NCBI GenBank assembly: GCA_030159075.1
Contig: BROG01000048.1
Coordinates: 930,001-994,000, forward strand
DNA length: 64,000 bases
Direction of reading: 5' to 3'
Source of the DNA: Atrina japonica
Taxonomy: Eukaryota; Mollusca; Bivalvia; Pterioida; Pinnidae
The notes beneath the pieces were generated by a model. That model did not search any database. It had not been told where the DNA came from and saw only the letters and a program-made list of their open reading frames with translations. The number at the start of each line of letters is the position of its first letter. The first letter of the stretch is position 1. The translations under genes and the position numbers were made by a program. Below, piece after piece: positions 1 to 37,060 of this stretch.

Positions 1-286
1 CGCCTTATGGACAGTGTTTCTATGGAGGTAGTCTTTTTACAAAGGTTGATTGGGACACAAATGGTACTATTGGGGACAGCAATAAGATTTTATGACCAGG
101 TGGTCTTGATACACAGGTGGCCGCTAGAGTAAGTTTTACTGTATTACCGGCCTTATGAAAATTCAATGGTCATCTCTTTTCGATCACCATTCTATTCTTA
201 GATCACAAGGACTGTTTTGTTGTTATTTTTGGTTTTCATATCAAAATTTTGATAGTGTAGAAAGGTTATAAAAGGTGTAGATATAG
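1..286. other. AT-rich intergenic sequence
   Basis: No open reading frame with coding character, RNA gene or recognisable repeat seen. Confidence 0.5.
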
Positions 287-445
287 ACAAAACTACACAT
301 ATGTTTCTATCCGTATCATCAAACTGCATGAGATCGTTGGAGCGGAAGGATTCAACGAGAGCATAGCTCAAGTCGAATCCATCCGCTCGCTACAATGATC
401 AAGTGCATTCTGATGATGCGGATAGAAACATTTGTGTGGTTTTGT
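287..445. repeat. Long foldback hairpin (159 bp)
   Basis: The sequence from 287 to about 361 is nearly the reverse complement of 367-445. Both outer ends read ACAAAACYACACAWATG towards the centre, followed by TTTCTATCCGYATCATC. By eye the arms match at roughly 80 percent, with a few small gaps, around a very short centre. This is most simply a foldback-type MITE or an inverted duplication; a long hairpin RNA is possible but not shown. Confidence 0.8.
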
Positions 446-586
446 TTTTATTACATGTCCATTTTTTATCTATAATTATACACAAATTTAAAATTCATTC
501 CGCTTTTAACGACGCCATCAAATATTTTCGATGACATGAATGTCATTTTAAAAAGTAGCCCCAGCGAAATTTCCGTATCCGTCTAT

Positions 587-612
587 GTGCAATACGACAT
601 TACGTATTGCAC
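587..612. repeat. Perfect 10 bp inverted repeat
   Basis: GTGCAATACG at 587-596 and CGTATTGCAC at 603-612 are exact reverse complements with a 6 nt spacer. No adjacent gene explains it. Confidence 0.7.
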
Positions 613-1544
613 GGGCGTGTTGAACTCTGTATTGGAACGGTATGATTACACATGCATGTAATAAAATGATATGTATGGCGCCCGTGTTCCTCTTTATGAT
701 GGTGACGAAGCTTCTGGTGTTATACGTTGTATGAAACTAGCATTCATATATAAGCATCAGGCTTTTATAGCGTCTTCAAACCAGCGTTAGAACCGCTATA
801 TTTCCAGAGTCGAATCCAGACTGTATGCTACTGCTTAAAAATTTGTTTCTCAAACTTCAGTGTTGGTTTTTAGAAATTTCAACTTAATTCGTGAAATCTC
901 AAACTTAAATATTGGAAAAGACAATTTTATCCTTTGAATTACCAAGGTTAAAGTTGATAAATTCAACTTATAAAATGGGATCGCCAATTTTTATCCTAGA
1001 ATTTGTATATCATGTTGGATATTTACAGAGACCGTTTAATTAATACATCTGCAAGTAGAGTACAATTGCAGGTGTCGTTAAAACGATGTATGGAAAGTAC
1101 CACATGCATATGGCATAGCGGCAGATAACCATGGATCACTTTGTCCATCATTCATCTGTCTGTCTGTCACAGCCTATTACTCCACAAACCATAAACGGAG
1201 TTCAATGAAACTTGTCAAGGATGAAATCAAAACAAGAATGCTAATTGCTCTCCGAATCTTGATATTATAAACAATTAGAATATCTGTGGATTTTACAATA
1301 ATCGATGAAAAATTATTTTTGACATTTTATCAAGTTAATAAAAAGATTCACAATTTACTCATTAAAACGAATCCTTGTAAAAACAACAACGTGCCATCAT
1401 TAGGCGAAAGATTATGTATATGTTTGAAACTGTATAAAGATCATAAGGGGTAATTTTTTAAAGAAATTATCACAGACATTGTATTTGAATTATTTCTGAA
1501 CTTTAAAATTATTAGATTATTTGGATTTTTTATTTTGCTTATAT

Positions 1545-1740
1545 TGGACCAATAGCATGCCTTTATTTTGTGACCATGACAATTTGAATCATTCGTAATA
1601 TCTACCATTGAATCGCAGTGTCGAATACTCCTGTATACTAATTTGAATTAGATCTGACACAGTGATCATTTTGACCAATCACGGGCCTTTATTTTGTTAC
1701 AATGACAAAGGACATTCCTTAATATCTACCATTGATTGGG
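1545..1740. repeat. Imperfect direct repeat, about 124 bp period
   Basis: The segment near 1545-1616 recurs at 1669-1740. Both contain CCTTTATTTTGT, then a CAATGACA or CATGACAA block, then AATATCTACCATTGA. Divergence suggests an old tandem duplication or two copies of a dispersed repeat. Nothing gene-like lies in 620-1540. Confidence 0.6.
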
Positions 1741-2019
1741 TATACCAAAATACCCCTAAAACTGATTTTCATTTAAATCTGATGGTATTGAAATTAAGAC
1801 CCTTTGTAAGGGAAAAAGCATTTGGAAGCTAACACAATAGTTTCTTTAAACCCTGTGGAAACCATTTTGAGACCTCTAGGCAACAATGAAACCTTGGATG
1901 TAAAACTAGATATGGTGATTTGAGATCCTGTCATGTTTCATAAAGTTACGACCAGCAGTTTCTGGGATGTGCTGCGGGCAATTTTGTGTAAGAAAAGATA
2001 AAGGGAAGACTAAGAAGAA

Positions 2020-4310
2020 CTAGGTCACAATAACGAGCAGTTCTTTTCGTGTGACACAAAACCTTTCTGACTTCATGTGTGATCGCATCGCAATCACCAT
2101 TACTTTTTCATTATCATCTTGCATCTGGGAGAGCACGGTTCTTGATACAGTGTGACTTGCATCTGGGTCCACCATGAATGACAGGAAAAGCCAGTATTGA
2201 AGTATCGGTGTGCTTACTTTTAAGTGTATCAAATAATTCCTGGCCATGTTCTGTCCATACAAAACTTTGATCTTTTCCATTAGCTTGTGTAATGGATCAA
2301 AACACGTGTATTTGATAAATATTCGACAATAACAACAAATGCCTAATAATTACCTCAAATTTTATGCCTCAGGCATATCTTTTGCTGCTGTCTTTAGAGA
2401 ATATGTTGCAATACCTTGTCTAGAGACTACATGACCAAAATATTCAAGTTCCTTAAAGAACAGCAAACAATTTTACGCTTTTAGTTTCACATTTACAACT
2501 TTGATCCTGCCAAATGTAATTGAAAGACTTCGAATTTTATTTTGTTAAATGTTTTAGCAATGCCGATTATATATCCAGACATACATGACAAATGTTCCAT
2601 TGTAGGCCACTCAGTAATGTCTCAACGAGCCTTTCAAATGTTGCTGAAGCGTTAGCGTTCCATAAATCGATGGGCAATACTCTAAGCTGAAATAACCTGC
2701 TCTTCGCAACATGCTGTTCATCTGCGGGTCGACCTGTTAACCTGCACATATTTAGTGCTGCGCTCCAGGTAGATGGTCAAACGATTCATCAATCCTAGGC
2801 AATATATAAGAATTGATAATAGTAGAGGCGTCGGTTTAGTTTTCTGCAATAACACAAAATCTTCATATCTTATTTTTATTTTTCATTATTACGATGCCAG
2901 CTTCACAAGGCCTAATTACGTCCTTTTTAAGCGCCTCGTTTATGTCGACCTCTGTTCGCATATGGGCAGGTATACAGCTGGGGGACTTTTTGATTGGATT
3001 CCCAGTGTTTATCTTGTGTTTAATAGCTATTTGACGAAAATCCTTACTATCAGTAGCAAAGACATAAGATTATTTCTGCAGCATCTCCCCACTTACATTT
3101 TTGTTCTGTGCTTAAATGTTTGCTTGATCTTCTGAACAAATGTAGAACTATTTCTATCTGTTTCTTCAATTATATATTCTGTTGGTGTCAACATGGAATG
3201 AACGTTCCTTTATAAAAAACTTGAGAATCGGAAGACAGATTCTTTCGGCAAGGTGTGCATCTCTTTGAGACAAACATTACCAAATACAATAATCTCGCTT
3301 CTTTGTAGAATGCTCAGAGTGTTGGCTAGAATAATCATACAGCAGTCGACGACACCTTCAGAGAGCAATGGGATTAATTTTCTTCCATCCCGAATTAATT
3401 TGCTTGCTGGAAAGATCGATGCTGAACTTGTTAAAATCATAAAACCAAGAAGCCCCAGTGCGCTTTGAACTGATAGATAAGCTACAGCTAATATATTTCT
3501 GTACACATTTCTTCCTATTTCAAACAATAACTTGTCTTCCCATAAACTCCAATAGGCATTGCGTTGGCGGAAATTGTTTCTCTTTTGATACCGTGAAGCT
3601 CCTCTGTATGTCTCGTAATTTTGCGGTAAAATCAACGAGACAGTGGCGCCAATATCCACAGGCATTGTTAGTGGTTTATCATAATTTGAGGCTCCTACAT
3701 AAAATCCTGGATCATTACTTTTGTTAATATAAATGCCAATTCGAATTGTTATCCTTTCCCCTAACTCTGGTACGAATTGCTTGGAAATCGTAGAGGCTCA
3801 TCAGTACCCAAAGTCGCCAGATTCACTCAGTACTCAAGCTCAACTTATATTTTAAGATTTTGACTGTATACATGTAGTTGTTTGCTTATATTTTGGATGT
3901 TGCTCACTAGGAAACATTATTATTATTATTATTTTTTCATTTACATCAAAACACTTGATCACTTTTTATTTTTATGATAAAAAGGAAATATACCTTGAGC
4001 ATGGTTCTCCAAAATAGAATTTGCACTTAACTACATTTTATATATTTCGGAAGTTTATTTCAAATTAGCGATAATTTGTTTTAACAATTGTATGCAATAA
4101 ACTTGTAAGAAAGATTGTATTCTGGCAGCAGTATAAACAGTGAGTGTTTATCATACTGTCTCGCCCAGTTTGTATCATTTTTGGAACTCTACAGCCTCTT
4201 TTCCCACAGTCATAACATGTTACTTGTTTTTTCCAGTGTTCCAGATTTTTAGTTTTTCTTGATTCATTATAACTATGAAATCGAGACTGGCTGTCTTGGA
4301 GTATATGCAA
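2020..4310 (-). pseudogene. Decayed Ty3/gypsy retrotransposon (gag to RNase H)
   Basis: Read on the - strand, four fragments occur in canonical gag-pol order. A gag zinc-knuckle-like CYDCGKRG lies near 4200-4217, with the expected His replaced. A retropepsin-like stretch with VDIGATVSLI starts at 3665 and continues in frame to 3210 through the segment that links protease to RT in gypsy elements. An RT fragment at 2749-2567 contains ATFERLVETLLSGLQW, and its catalytic YxDD is degraded to CLDI. An RNase H fragment at 2280-2020 contains VDPDASHT and TRKELL. The RNase H stops abruptly after KELLVIVT and I see no integrase or LTRs, so the copy is 3' truncated. Frameshifts and stops separate the parts, and the protease DTG and RT YxDD motifs are both lost. 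It is not functional. Family placement is from motif memory, not a search. Confidence 0.82.
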
Positions 4311-4462
4311 GTCGACAAGAACATCTATAAATTGTTGTTTGGTGATGTTTCCTTGAGGTCATATGTTTCTGTAGGGTATGCTAAGGTAGTCAATCTTCTG
4401 TTGTTTTGCCCAAGTTCCAGTAGAGATTCGACAGCTATCTTTGTATGTTTACGAAGACAGGC

Positions 4463-4553
4463 TTAACTCATCAACCCCTGAAAAATAATGGACTCATCTG
4501 TAAATCAATTACTTAGGCCAGTCCAAATGTGTCTTTAGGGGTCAATGAGTTAA
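4463..4553 (-). mobile_element. Tiny TTAA-flanked MITE (91 bp), copy 1
   Basis: The element begins TTAACTCATCAACCCCTG and ends AGGGGTCAATGAGTTAA, so its ends are inverted repeats of about 17 bp with TTAA at each outer edge. Its reverse complement is closely similar to 57875-57967. TTAA ends suggest a piggyBac-like target, but the element is far too small to encode anything. Confidence 0.75.
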
Positions 4554-4934
4554 TATAACTCCGTTTGGCTATATTCGTTCGTTCAGCGCTTTAACCAGTT
4601 CATCATATTAATCGTTTAATGCACCCAGATGAATTACCCAGCATTCCTTGAGCTTTTCATCGTAATGAGACAACAAGAAATAATCATTTCTCAAGTTTGC
4701 TCCATTCTCCAGCATCGTTTTCTCACAATGTTGATATGTCCATATTTGTCATATGGTCGATCTGCTGGATCTCAAAAATTATGAATGAACTCAAAACTGA
4801 TGATGGCTCAGAATGTCCCAATGTACCATATTGACTACAATGTCTCAGTGTGACTCACTTTCTCGATATTTCTCATTGTGCGGCTATTTATTCCACCGCT
4901 GCAGACGTGTAACTGGTGGCTTTGTAGAAATACA

Positions 4935-4994
<60 letters not shown>

Positions 4995-5005
4995 AATAAA
5001 TAAAT
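4935..5005. repeat. (AAT)n / (AAAT)n microsatellite
   Basis: An AAT trinucleotide run passes into AAAT tetranucleotides at its right end. It produces a poly-Ile shadow reading frame that is not a gene. Confidence 0.95.
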
Positions 5006-5740
5006 ACATGTATTTGCAAATTTTAATATTTTTTCTCAATTTAGACTGACTTACCTGCTAAAATGACTATTACAAAATAACAAAATAAACAGTATAAATA
5101 CCTTTAGAATTCCGTTGGCTGTATTCAGTGAGTAAACTGAATAAGCGTTAAATTTGTCCAGCATATATAGTATATAGGAAACTGGTCGAGACTGGTCACA
5201 GCTAGCCAAATCTAAACACTGACAAAGGACAGTTAAAATAAGATAAAACATATGAAAACTACGCGCTGAAATTCGTTTACCTGCATACACAGGTATAAGT
5301 TTCAGTACTATGTCAGAATGTACTCGCATTAAAATATAAATCATTTATCTTAACGTGCATATAATAAAAATAAAAAGATTCTACATAACTAAATAGTACC
5401 TTGTAAAGATTATGGTTGAAATGTTAAAAGAGACACCTATCGATCAATCAGTGTTAAACATGTCAAATTTAGCACTAATTCGCCATTTCTTCTTCGTATA
5501 CATTCACATCATGTCACAATCCAAACACGTAATTGTGAGGTCGTTAGGTGTTCCCATTCATTGTTTTTCCGGGTTCGATATACACATTAATTTTTTCCTC
5601 TAAGGATTTCCGGTTCCGACGAAAGCTTGCTTTCTTTGTCGTGTATGCATTGTCGCTTGTTTACTACATCAAGCAGTTTATTTATGAAAACGTTTGTCGT
5701 GTCATCAGTGCATATAGTGCTTTAATCATACATTACTACG
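5006..5740 (+). other. KDM1A upstream region and presumed 5' UTR
   Basis: No coding feature seen. The last few hundred bases should contain the promoter and 5' UTR, but I find no convincing TATA box or initiator. An in-frame TAA at 5723-5725 closes the reading frame just upstream of the chosen ATG. Confidence 0.4.
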
Positions 5741-30238
<24,498 letters not shown>

Positions 30239-30985
30239 TTGCAATAATTTGGTATTCTTAATACATTGTATAAGACTCAGGTTCAAGGTCATTGTCATAC
30301 ACAAAACTTTTAAAAAGAATGTCCTAGTGGACTGTGTTCTGATTGAATGTTTAACTCATTTGATACAGGTCATACTGTTTTGTTGGTGTAAGGACACTTT
30401 TAATTTGCTCATCTAGATTACAATTTGTTGTGCTAGGTCTCGGAGTCATACAGCCGCAGTCATACAGGGTTTCATAAGCTCAAAGGTTGATATGAACAAC
30501 TATATGTTTGTGTTCACCATTCAGTTAAGGTTTCATTTCAGTCGCTCATTTCTCCTCACTATGCTGCCAGTACATAGTAACATTCAACATTTACACCTCG
30601 AAATTTTCTCCATCTAATTTCGCTATTAATGTCTTTCTGGGGATTAAAAAGAACACTGAATTTTGAAATATCATAAATACTTTCAGATACAAATTCTGGC
30701 TAACTAAACATGGAAGGAATTAAGGAAAAATTAAGCAGGAGATTCATTTCCCATGTGTACATAATATTGTCCCATAATATTATACGAGCCTTGATATTTG
30801 ATTAGAATTGTTCTGTAAACTATTTTGTTATGTAACTGATCTGAAAGTCATTTTGTTTGGACATGTTATTGATCACCTATTATACAAGTATTTGGTCATT
30901 GATCTCAAGCATCAGAATAAGCAGCAACTCATTATAAACTTGTCATTGATGTAAATAAATTTTTTTTGTCAATTTGTCTTTATTG
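30239..30985 (+). other. KDM1A: KDM1A 3' UTR (presumed)
   Basis: Non-repetitive sequence from the stop codon to the first good poly(A) signal. Extent is inferred from the AATAAA at 30954 and the T-rich stretch after it. Confidence 0.55.
30954..30959 (+). terminator. Candidate KDM1A poly(A) signal
   Basis: AATAAA followed at once by a T run and TTTGTCTTTATTGTT, a U/GU-rich downstream element. It implies a 3' UTR of roughly 0.73 kb. An earlier weak signal cannot be excluded. Confidence 0.55.
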
Positions 30986-31169
30986 TTATCTTTCAACTGC
31001 TTGTGTATATATAAACAAAATAAGTGTTATCTCTCGTATTTCTTGGATTAATGTGAACATTCTTGATTTCTTATATTCTAAGCTCAACCTTTCTTGAATT
31101 TGAATATATAAATCAGCTGTTTATCTTATTCATCATATATAGGATGACAATAACATTGCAGAATCTTGG

Positions 31170-31685
31170 ATATAAGGGTTGTTCCAAAAATGTCACTTGC
31201 TTTGCTTCTCCTATGCTACAAATGTATTGATCTGCCTTCAAGTTCACATAAAATAGTCACACGGGGCCAATTCTGGTGAATACAGAGGATGTGGGAGGAT
31301 TGTAACCTTCTCTGACACCGAAAATTTGATCACAATGCATGTCTTGTGAGGGGATGCATTATCATTCAAAGGTCAGAGGTACCAGATTCCTATTTTGGGG
31401 TGGCGAATTTTGTAGCAGTTCTTTTATTTGTTTCAGAACAATGTTTTTATAAAACTTTCCTGTGATCGCTCTTGCCTTTTGGCACGAGAATTTACATGAC
31501 GAGACCCTTGTTATGGAAAAAAATTACATACAAAACCTTGTTAATCATGTGTAATCACATGGCAGTACTTGGACTTCTTGTATTTTTGGAACTCTTCCGC
31601 CTTTGGTTCAAAGTAAAAATGAAGTAGTACCAATTGATAATGAACCTAGGTCTCGTCACCAGTCACTAAATTGTTGAAAACCTTT
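31170..31685 (-). pseudogene. Mariner-family transposase fossil
   Basis: Reading the - strand, fragments in shifted frames give LVTGDET near 31670-31650 and GKFYKNIVLKQIKELLQNSP in the middle. Nearer the low-coordinate end come NDNASPHK and EKVTILPHPLYSPELAPCDY. These are the three catalytic-aspartate neighbourhoods of mariner transposases in the right order. Stops and frameshifts break it. The 3' edge reads GGTTGTTCCAAAAATG, typical of a mariner terminus. The 5' part is missing; a different repeat begins at about 31688. Confidence 0.85.
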
Positions 31686-31687
31686 TT

Positions 31688-32380
31688 AGCTCAAATGGCC
31701 CGAAGGGCAAAGTGAGGTATTGCTATAGCCAAAGGGGTTGTCTGTTGTCATCCATCTGTTAACTTTTGCATTTAAACATCTTCTGAAGAACCAGTGGGCC
31801 AATTTTAACCAAACTTGGCATATAGCATCCCCACGTGAAGCTGCATAAAGTGTGTGAATGAAAAAGAGATGGGAACATTAGGGTCCTAAAAGGACCAAAA
31901 CTTGATACATCTTTAAAAATCTTTTTCTCATGAACCTATGATTAGATGAGTTTCAAATTTTGTGTGCATGATTGTTAAGTCAATATCTACAAAGTTTGCA
32001 AACAAAAATGAAATCTTTCCATAAACGAGCCACTAGGGGGCACTTCAGTAGCACAGGGAATATTTGTATTACAAATTGTTTAATAACTCAAAACTGATAG
32101 ACTTTTTGTATACAAAGATAAATGAGAAAGTTGTTAGGAATGATCTGAGGAACATTTTGACATAATTTCAAGGTCATGGGTTAAAGGTGAAGGTCACAGG
32201 CACCTAAGTAAATGGAAAATATATTTTTTGGGGGTAAAATTTTAAACATTTTTGACTTCTTCTCCAGAACCGTTGGACCAATTTGAACCAAATTTGACAG
32301 GAAGTATAACCATGTAAATCCGCATAAAGTTTGCAGATGAAAAGGGGCTAGGACCAAACACGACTGCCATGGCTAAATAT
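31688..32380 (+). repeat. Dispersed mollusc-type repeat (GGCCCGAAGGGC)
   Basis: Opens AGCTCAAATGGCCCGAAGGG and contains AGTGGGCCAATTTTAACCAA, ACTTGGCATATAGCATCC and, near its end, GCCATGGCTAAATATAGAAC. I recall this wording from many bivalve genome repeats. No ORF. Confidence 0.75.
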
Positions 32381-32499
32381 AGAACGAATGAGTCAGCAGA
32401 TATTTTTGATTTAATACAATATTTCCAAAATTATTAATGCTAGAGAAAAAACCGTTACCTTAAATTGAGCGAAGTGCAAAGTTCTACAAATATTTCATT

Positions 32500-33300
32500 T
32501 TGTTGGAAATTGTCGGGTCAACCCTTATGCGAGTTATTTCCCCTTTTTTGTGAATTTGTTTTGGATGTTTTTTTGACATTATCTTGAAAGGTATAATAGG
32601 TAGAGTAAAAGTTAAAGAAGCACAAATGTTCAGCATGCAAAGATCTACTATAAAGCCAAAGGACCGAAATTGTCAGGTTCCCCCTGATGGGAATTATTTC
32701 CCCTTTTAAGTGGATTTTTCATGTTGTTGGATGTTTTTTGACATCTTGAAAAGTATAATAGATAGAGAGAAAGTGAAAGAAGCACAAATGTTCAGCATGC
32801 AAAGATCTACAAAAAGTCAATAGGGCTGAAATTGTCAAGTTGCCGCTTATGGGAGTTTTTTCCCCATTTAAGCGGAATTTTCATTTTTTTTTTTTGACAT
32901 TATCTTGAAAAGTATAATAGATACAGAGAAAGAGAAAGAAGCAAAAATGTTCAGCATGCAAAGATCTACAAAAAGTCAATAGGGCCGAAATTGTCAGATC
33001 GACCCTTATGGGAGTTATTTCCCCTTTAAGTGGATTTTTCATGTCTTTGACAGTTGAAAAGTATAAATAGATAGAGAGAAAGAAGGAAAAATTGTCAGTA
33101 TGCAAAGATCTACGAAAAAGTAACAGAAATTAAATCGTTAATCTTTGTGAAGGTGATCCTTGTGAAAGTTAGTTCCCCTTTTAAATGGATTCCGCATGTT
33201 TTCTACTGTTGTTGCACATTATCTTGAAAGATCTATAAAAATATCGGCAAGGCGAGTCTACTTTTATGCAAGTTAATTCTCCATTTCAATGAATTTTTCA
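32500..33300 (+). repeat. 160 bp tandem repeat, about five copies
   Basis: The words GAAATTGTCAGGTT, GGAGTTATTTCCCCTTTTAA and TGTTCAGCATGCAAAGATCT recur at about 159-162 bp spacing from 32509 to 33150. The last copy is the most diverged. Confidence 0.88.
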
Positions 33301-33870
33301 AGCTTTTGGTTGCTTTTCAGTATATTGTCAGTAAAATACATTTCACTCAGGAGATTATTAAGGCCACCAATGAGCCGACTGTTTTTCATGTTTATTAGCC
33401 ATTTTATCTTTCATTGATATTTAAGGTACATTTTCAGAAGTCTTTTTGCATTTACAACACGGGCTTTCTTTTGTTCACCTGTTTAAAAAAATGAAGTATC
33501 CACCTTGCATTTATTTTTTCTAAGTTTTAGATGCTTCGGCAGAGTACCATAAACTCGTGCTAACGATAAGTTTGCTAACCTGGATAATTGCCTCACGGTG
33601 TGTCGGGCATCTTTTTAAAAGATATTGCAGATTTTTTTCGATGTTGCTTTAGAATGTAGTTGTTGCAGGGCAACCTGGCAAACAGCACCTTTGCTGCTGT
33701 TTAGCCCTATATTTAGCTCCCCACCTTCAAAAAGACCCTTAGAAAAATAAAAAATTTGCAAAATGTTGAAATTAAACCGGATTCCTGATATTTGAATGAC
33801 AACTTATCAGAAAGTAGTTTGCCTCTGTATACTTTTAAGTGTTCATATGTTGAACATTCCCTTGCATATC
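33301..33870. other. Unannotated intergenic stretch
   Basis: No gene, RNA or recognisable repeat seen. Confidence 0.4.
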
Positions 33871-33877
33871 GGATCAA

Positions 33878-34802
33878 TTATAATATGTAAAAACCATATA
33901 TAGGCGAAAAGGGGATATTGCTACTTAAATGTGGAAAGTTGACGATAGGAATGCCTAAATCATTACGTTTTTGTACCGCCTGGTTGTGGATTTCCTTACT
34001 GTGCATATATAGTAAGTAAAATGTCCAAATAGGAAACGTATGGGTTTGATTTTGTTGTGTCTTTGATTTCTTATTATTTCGGATATATATCGCATTCACA
34101 TAGGTATGAAAAAACTCATTATTAATTATCTAAACATCATCAATACATCTAAATGTTAAATTCGAGGCAACAAATAATGTTTTCTTCCAATCCAGGAGTC
34201 TCTAAATGAAGTCGGCTTCATATGAATAAAGGAAAAGGTCGCCAATAAGGGGGCATAATTGGTTCCCACTGGAATGCAGATGAGTTTCTGAAAGACCTGG
34301 TCTCCAAATACTACACATATATTGACTATTATAAATTCCAGCGTCTTTTATTCATTTTCTATGTATTTATGGGTTGAATCAGAGTGGTGTTGGACAAAAA
34401 AAAAGTATCATCATAACCTATAGTAAGATATTAAAATTTCCGCCGTAACTTTTTGTGGAAGAAAAAACAGTAACTCATCGATGATGCCAAAACGTTTCTC
34501 TTTTAAAATGCACGCAGAATAGTTTAAGGAGTAGACATTAGGAATTTTAGAAAAACGTTGTCTTTAAAAAAATATAAACTCTATTTGGAATTCTTCAATA
34601 TCCATGTCTGATTTACACCGTTTCTGAAATAAAAAACTACAGTATAACTGGATTTTCTTGTAGCCGCCATCAGTATTTTGGTAATGAGTTTAGAAAAGGG
34701 TTTGTTGGGATCACTGTTTCTATCATACACATTATCAATGGATTTTCTATATTTCTTGTGGCGTGATGTCACGGTGATAGTATTCCCGCCTTTTATCAAC
34801 AT
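33878..34802 (-). pseudogene. Retroelement reverse transcriptase fossil, copy 1
   Basis: On the - strand, 34802-34581 gives NKPFSKLITKILMAATRKSS and GVNQTWILKNSK. Near 34270-34150 broken frames give IPVGTNYAPLLA, corresponding to the IPMGTNCAPLLADLFLY type of RT core. 34000-33890 gives IPIVNFPHLSSNIPFSPIYG. Together they match, in order, an RT family I recall as abundant in bivalve gene sets (with the TFRYIDDVLS core). The element class, perhaps Penelope-like, cannot be settled here. Stops and frameshifts make it inactive. Confidence 0.78.
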
Positions 34803-36090
34803 TTCCGACTTGCAGGTTAAAATGGTTGCAAAACTCTGTATATCTGCGTAAACGTGAAAACTCGTATAAACAGGTAAGTTTTCTACTATAGCCTGGTATT
34901 TTGATATTAGTCGCCGTGATGTATAGCGCGATGCTTTAATCTCTCGACCTTGAAGTCACCTGTTATAGTGAAGAGTATTGCTTACAACACGGTATACTCA
35001 TATCGTCACTTCTGGGAAGGAGAATGCTGATGTACGTAAAGTGAATAATGGAACACTTATCCAGTTTTCTCTTTAGTCTGACACTAAACATGTTTTATGT
35101 AACTTATTTGTTTATTGCTAACATACATGCATCATTGTGTCAATACTGACTGCGAGTGATATATCACACTCGTCTAGTGTTGTAAGAAGTATAGTCGTGT
35201 TATACACAATAGCACTGTTACTGTATTACCGATCGTCCATGTTGTTTATCATGCCAAAACTTCAAATTGCATTGAATAATTCCTTTTTCAGTTAAAACAT
35301 AATATTTCAATTTGTTATGCTTACCAATTTTATCATCGTAGTATAATCTGTTTTGTTGGTACACCAGAGACCGTCGACATCAATTTAACCCACTCATTCT
35401 GACCTATCTTATTATATTGTATGATATTGTCTTTAATACTTTAGAATTTCATGAAAACACAATTTATGATACATGTATTATCTGATTAAAATATTTCACA
35501 AAGAGATAAAAATAGCTAAAAAATTTAATTTGCATACGTGACTATTTTGTATATATAAACACACACATATCGACTCTAATTTCCTTCATTGCAAGTATAT
35601 AGAAGGACTGTAATCATATTTCAATAACACAAGTCGGTCGTCGCGTGACCCAAGCGTTTAACCGCTTTACTTTTTGGCGTAGGAATACATGAACATTTTA
35701 GAAATCCTTTACATGACCATGTATTTGTCGGACAAGTCTTCTTTGAACATATGAATGAATCAATAAAGATTAAAATAACACACATTCATTTCGTATTTTT
35801 TATTTAATCTTAAAAGCCATTCAATACCACAAAACAACAAAAATCACAGAAAGAAATCGAAAACACAAGACTAGGCCTGCATCTGTAGCACACTGTACAT
35901 GCCCATATTGCGATAGATCTAGGTCATGTTTTGAAAAGAAACACAGGCTACAGAAATGAAAATTCGCTTCATAGTTGCTTGTAAGTTGAACCGAAAAAAG
36001 AGAGTTGGGTCTAGTGCACTTTGTGCTGCACGGATTTTTTTTCCATGGGCAATTGCTTTTATACCCCGATGATGTTCAAAAAATGAAAAA
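34803..36090. other. Unannotated intergenic stretch
   Basis: AT-rich sequence with no ORF of coding character. It could hold more of the retroelement's 5' part, but I recognise nothing. Confidence 0.4.
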
Positions 36091-36094
36091 CAAT

Positions 36095-36201
<107 letters not shown>

Positions 36202-36607
36202 TTTATCTAACAACTGCGCTTTCACATGTTTTCGTTGAATTCTTTTTCTTATTTATCTGTCATATCTTTTACTGGTAAACTATCATTCCTTGATTTGCTT
36301 TAAAATTGTATACATGAATCTGTCTATCGATCTATGGTTTTCCAGTTTTTCGTACCATATTATATGGTCAATTACAAATTTATTTTTAAATCTACCTACA
36401 CCAATTCTTTTAATACTTTAACTGCCCAAAGTGATAAAAAGAATTCCGCCCTGGAATTTCATATAGATGTAGGTAAATTGCCACCATTATCTGTACAAAA
36501 ACAAAACTTTCAGGTAGATAATGTTTGCAGAACAGATTAATCATTGCTTTTCTACTTTACGAAACATATTGTAGGTACAAAGTTGCATCGGTATTGGTGC
36601 AATTGAC

Positions 36608-37060
<453 letters not shown>

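Noticed and set aside
2773..3135. + strand 120-residue ORF
   Set aside because: Lies antisense within the gypsy fossil and has no recognisable domain; hydrophobic, random-looking composition.
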